DNA of 64,000 nucleotides from NCBI GenBank assembly GCA_963675945.1, contig OY780932.1:1860001-1924000 (forward strand), in the 5' to 3' direction. Shown one piece after another: positions 62,784 through 64,000 of this stretch. The translations under genes and the position numbers were made by a program. The DNA is from G963556115 sp963675945. Lineage in GTDB: Bacteria > Planctomycetota > SZUA-567. The notes beneath the pieces were generated by a model that worked only from the letters and a program-made list of their open reading frames with translations, was not told the DNA's origin and ran no database searches. Positions within the stretch are counted from its first letter, which is position 1. Every line of letters begins with the position of its first letter.

Positions 62784-63494
62784 GTCATGACTAGATAAGA
62801 GGATATTTTCGTAGTTCTCTTAGTCGTAATTTATACAAATCATCATTACGATGATTATACCTGAATTCGCATTCTTTCAAATGCAGAAAAATTTTCTTTC
62901 TTTAGCCCCCGGAATCGAAGTAACCTGGCTTTAGCAAACCCCCAGCAACTTTCGATTCCATTAATATGAGAATGCCCTTTAACAAATTCATCCTTATCAT
63001 GATCTACACGATGCATATCCCACATCAACTAAACCATTATAGCCACGCCAGCCATCACTGTGAATTACTGAATCTAAGGATACATGACCTCTGATAACCC
63101 TTTGCAACTTGTCTTTGCAGCAATCAGGGACAATTTCAGTATAAACCGTTTGTAAAGTCCAAAGACAATTGTTTTACAGCCTGCTCTACGACCTCGTTTA
63201 CCTTTAACTCTCTTTGCCCCGAAAAAGCTTCCATCAACTTTTATCTCTCCTGAAACAGGTGATGCTTCTTCACAAAGTGCAGCAATTCTAATTCTTAACA
63301 CTGAATAATTCTATTAACCGTATTTCTATTAAGAGAGGTAATAATAGAAATTTGAGAAGCGTTTAAATCAATACAGAAGAGTTTCAAAAACTGCCTGAAT
63401 TTTGCCTCTGTAATTTTTGAACGCTTGATATACTTATTAGTCATTTTCATAAAAGAGGTTATACCATATTTTGCTCTTCTTATCTAGTCATGAC
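62784..63494 (-). mobile_element. Decayed IS1595-like insertion sequence
   Basis: A 711-bp element is bounded by perfect 17-bp inverted repeats: GTCATGACTAGATAAGA (62784-62800) and its complement (63478-63494). It differs in its repeats from the element at 36461, so the two are separate family members. No target duplication is visible. Confidence 0.75.
62810..63444 (-). pseudogene. IS1595-family transposase remnant
   Basis: Pieces in different minus-strand frames make up one transposase. The start at 63444 reads TNKYIKRSKITEAKFRQFL. After a one-base shift near 63305 comes VLRIRIAALCEEASPVSGEIKVDGSFFGAKRVKGKRGRRAG, and later pieces are SVIHSDGWRGYNGLVD and KGHSHINGIESCWGFAKARLLRFRG. Frameshifts near 63300 and 63150, and again near 63010, break it. 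It cannot transpose by itself. Confidence 0.75.
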
Positions 63495-63591
63495 CCATGT
63501 GTTAATATACTTGTGACAAACTCGCGACACTTCTTCCGACAACTTGCGACATTTGCATTTAAATTACTATTTAAAGCAGTATAACATAGGT

Positions 63592-63702
63592 ATGGAAAAG
63601 TTTGAGCCGAAATTCACGATTACCAACGCGATAAATAATTCACTTGCTCAAATTGAAAGAGTAAGAGGTTTTCTAAGACTGGGTTACGTTAAAAATAAGA
63701 GC
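63592..63702 (+). pseudogene. N-terminal fragment of a second Fic subfamily gene
   Basis: From ATG 63592 the frame encodes MEKFEPKFTITNAINNSLAQ then IERVRGFL, which is the opening of another Fic subfamily (FxPxFxIT...IExxRGFL). After about residue 36 the sequence passes straight into an IS30-type transposase end in the same frame. The rest of the Fic gene is absent. Confidence 0.6.
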
Positions 63703-64000
63703 AGTGATCTTGTGAAAGCTGAAATCATCCGCTTACTGAAAGATTATAATGTTTATACAATAACTTATGATAATGGGAAAGAATTTGCAGATCACTACGG
63801 TGTGAATGCAGTTTTAGAGAGTAAGAGTTACTTCTGCCATCCGTACAGTGCCTGGGAGCGTGGCAGTAATTAGAATGTGAATGGGTTACTAAGGCAGTAT
63901 TTCCCAAAAGATATGGAACTGCTGAATGTATCACAAGGAGAGCTGACAGCAGTAGAAGATAAGGTTAACAGTCGACCAAGAAAGAGACTGGGGTTTAAAA
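63703..64000 (+). pseudogene. 3' fragment of an IS30-family transposase
   Basis: The frame encodes LLKDYNVYTITYDNGKEFA, YFCHPYSAWERGSN, then NVNGLLRQYFPK and NSRPRKRLGFK, the C-terminal half of the DDE domain of IS30 transposases. An in-frame TAG at 63871-63873 replaces the Glu of the usual GSNEN motif. The window ends inside it. Confidence 0.8.

Overview
The window looks like chromosomal DNA of a Gram-negative bacterium. It has an MsbA-like exporter, a DXP-dependent vitamin B6 gene (pdxJ), bifunctional argJ, lipoprotein and Sec signals, and several c-di-GMP and chemotaxis proteins. Shine-Dalgarno sites are strong (AGGAGG or GAAAGGA type). I could not fix the phylum from sequence alone.

Layout. 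1-9.4 kb: two small heat-shock proteins, an ABC exporter, a DUF3089 hydrolase, pdxJ, a KDPG-type aldolase, an XRE regulator, an AIM24-family protein and an exported ankyrin protein. 10.1-34.8 kb: a prophage with T7-like (podovirus) morphogenesis genes, read rightward from a consensus sigma70 promoter at 10114-10142. Its order is YqaJ recombinase, coiled-coil protein, DnaD-like and DnaC-like replication proteins, large terminase, portal, [insertion with a chemotaxis receptor on the other strand], Bbp19-like protein, scaffold, major capsid (broken by a one-base frameshift), Bbp16-like cement protein, two tail-tube or head-completion proteins, two internal virion proteins, a tail fibre, three tandem receptor-binding paralogues with discoidin-like centres, lysis-type membrane proteins and the small terminase. 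I see no integrase, S24-type repressor, DNA polymerase or endolysin, so the element is probably defective or an unusual satellite-like prophage.

34.8-48.5 kb: an accessory zone with dispersed structured repeats, a Fic gene, an IS1595-family element, a GGDEF/EAL protein, a lipoprotein, argJ, a HepT/MntA (HEPN-MNT) toxin-antitoxin pair, and a leftward cluster of DUF2278-lamin-tail, phospholipase-D-like and DUF6765 proteins. 48.5-60.4 kb: a second GGDEF/EAL sensor, then a polyol utilisation locus: LacI-type regulator, periplasmic binding protein, ATPase and permease of a ribose-class ABC importer, a threitol/erythritol-type dehydrogenase, an L-xylulose-reductase-type SDR and a xylitol/sorbitol-type dehydrogenase. 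60.5-64 kb: AT-rich mobile debris with a truncated Fic copy, an intact DUF4209 (HEPN-like) gene, a decayed IS1595-like element and a Fic/IS30 fragment.

Two observations deserve most attention. First, a family of dispersed intergenic elements (about 7.95-8.37, 34.8-35.46, 42.3-42.54 and 43.4-43.7 kb) carries hairpins whose stems vary with compensatory changes while the ten-base loop GAACTGGTGA stays nearly constant. Second, two copies of the same Fic / DUF4209 convergent gene pair occur, each decayed in a different partner. This suggests a linked Fic-HEPN cassette parallel to the HEPN-MNT pair in the same window.
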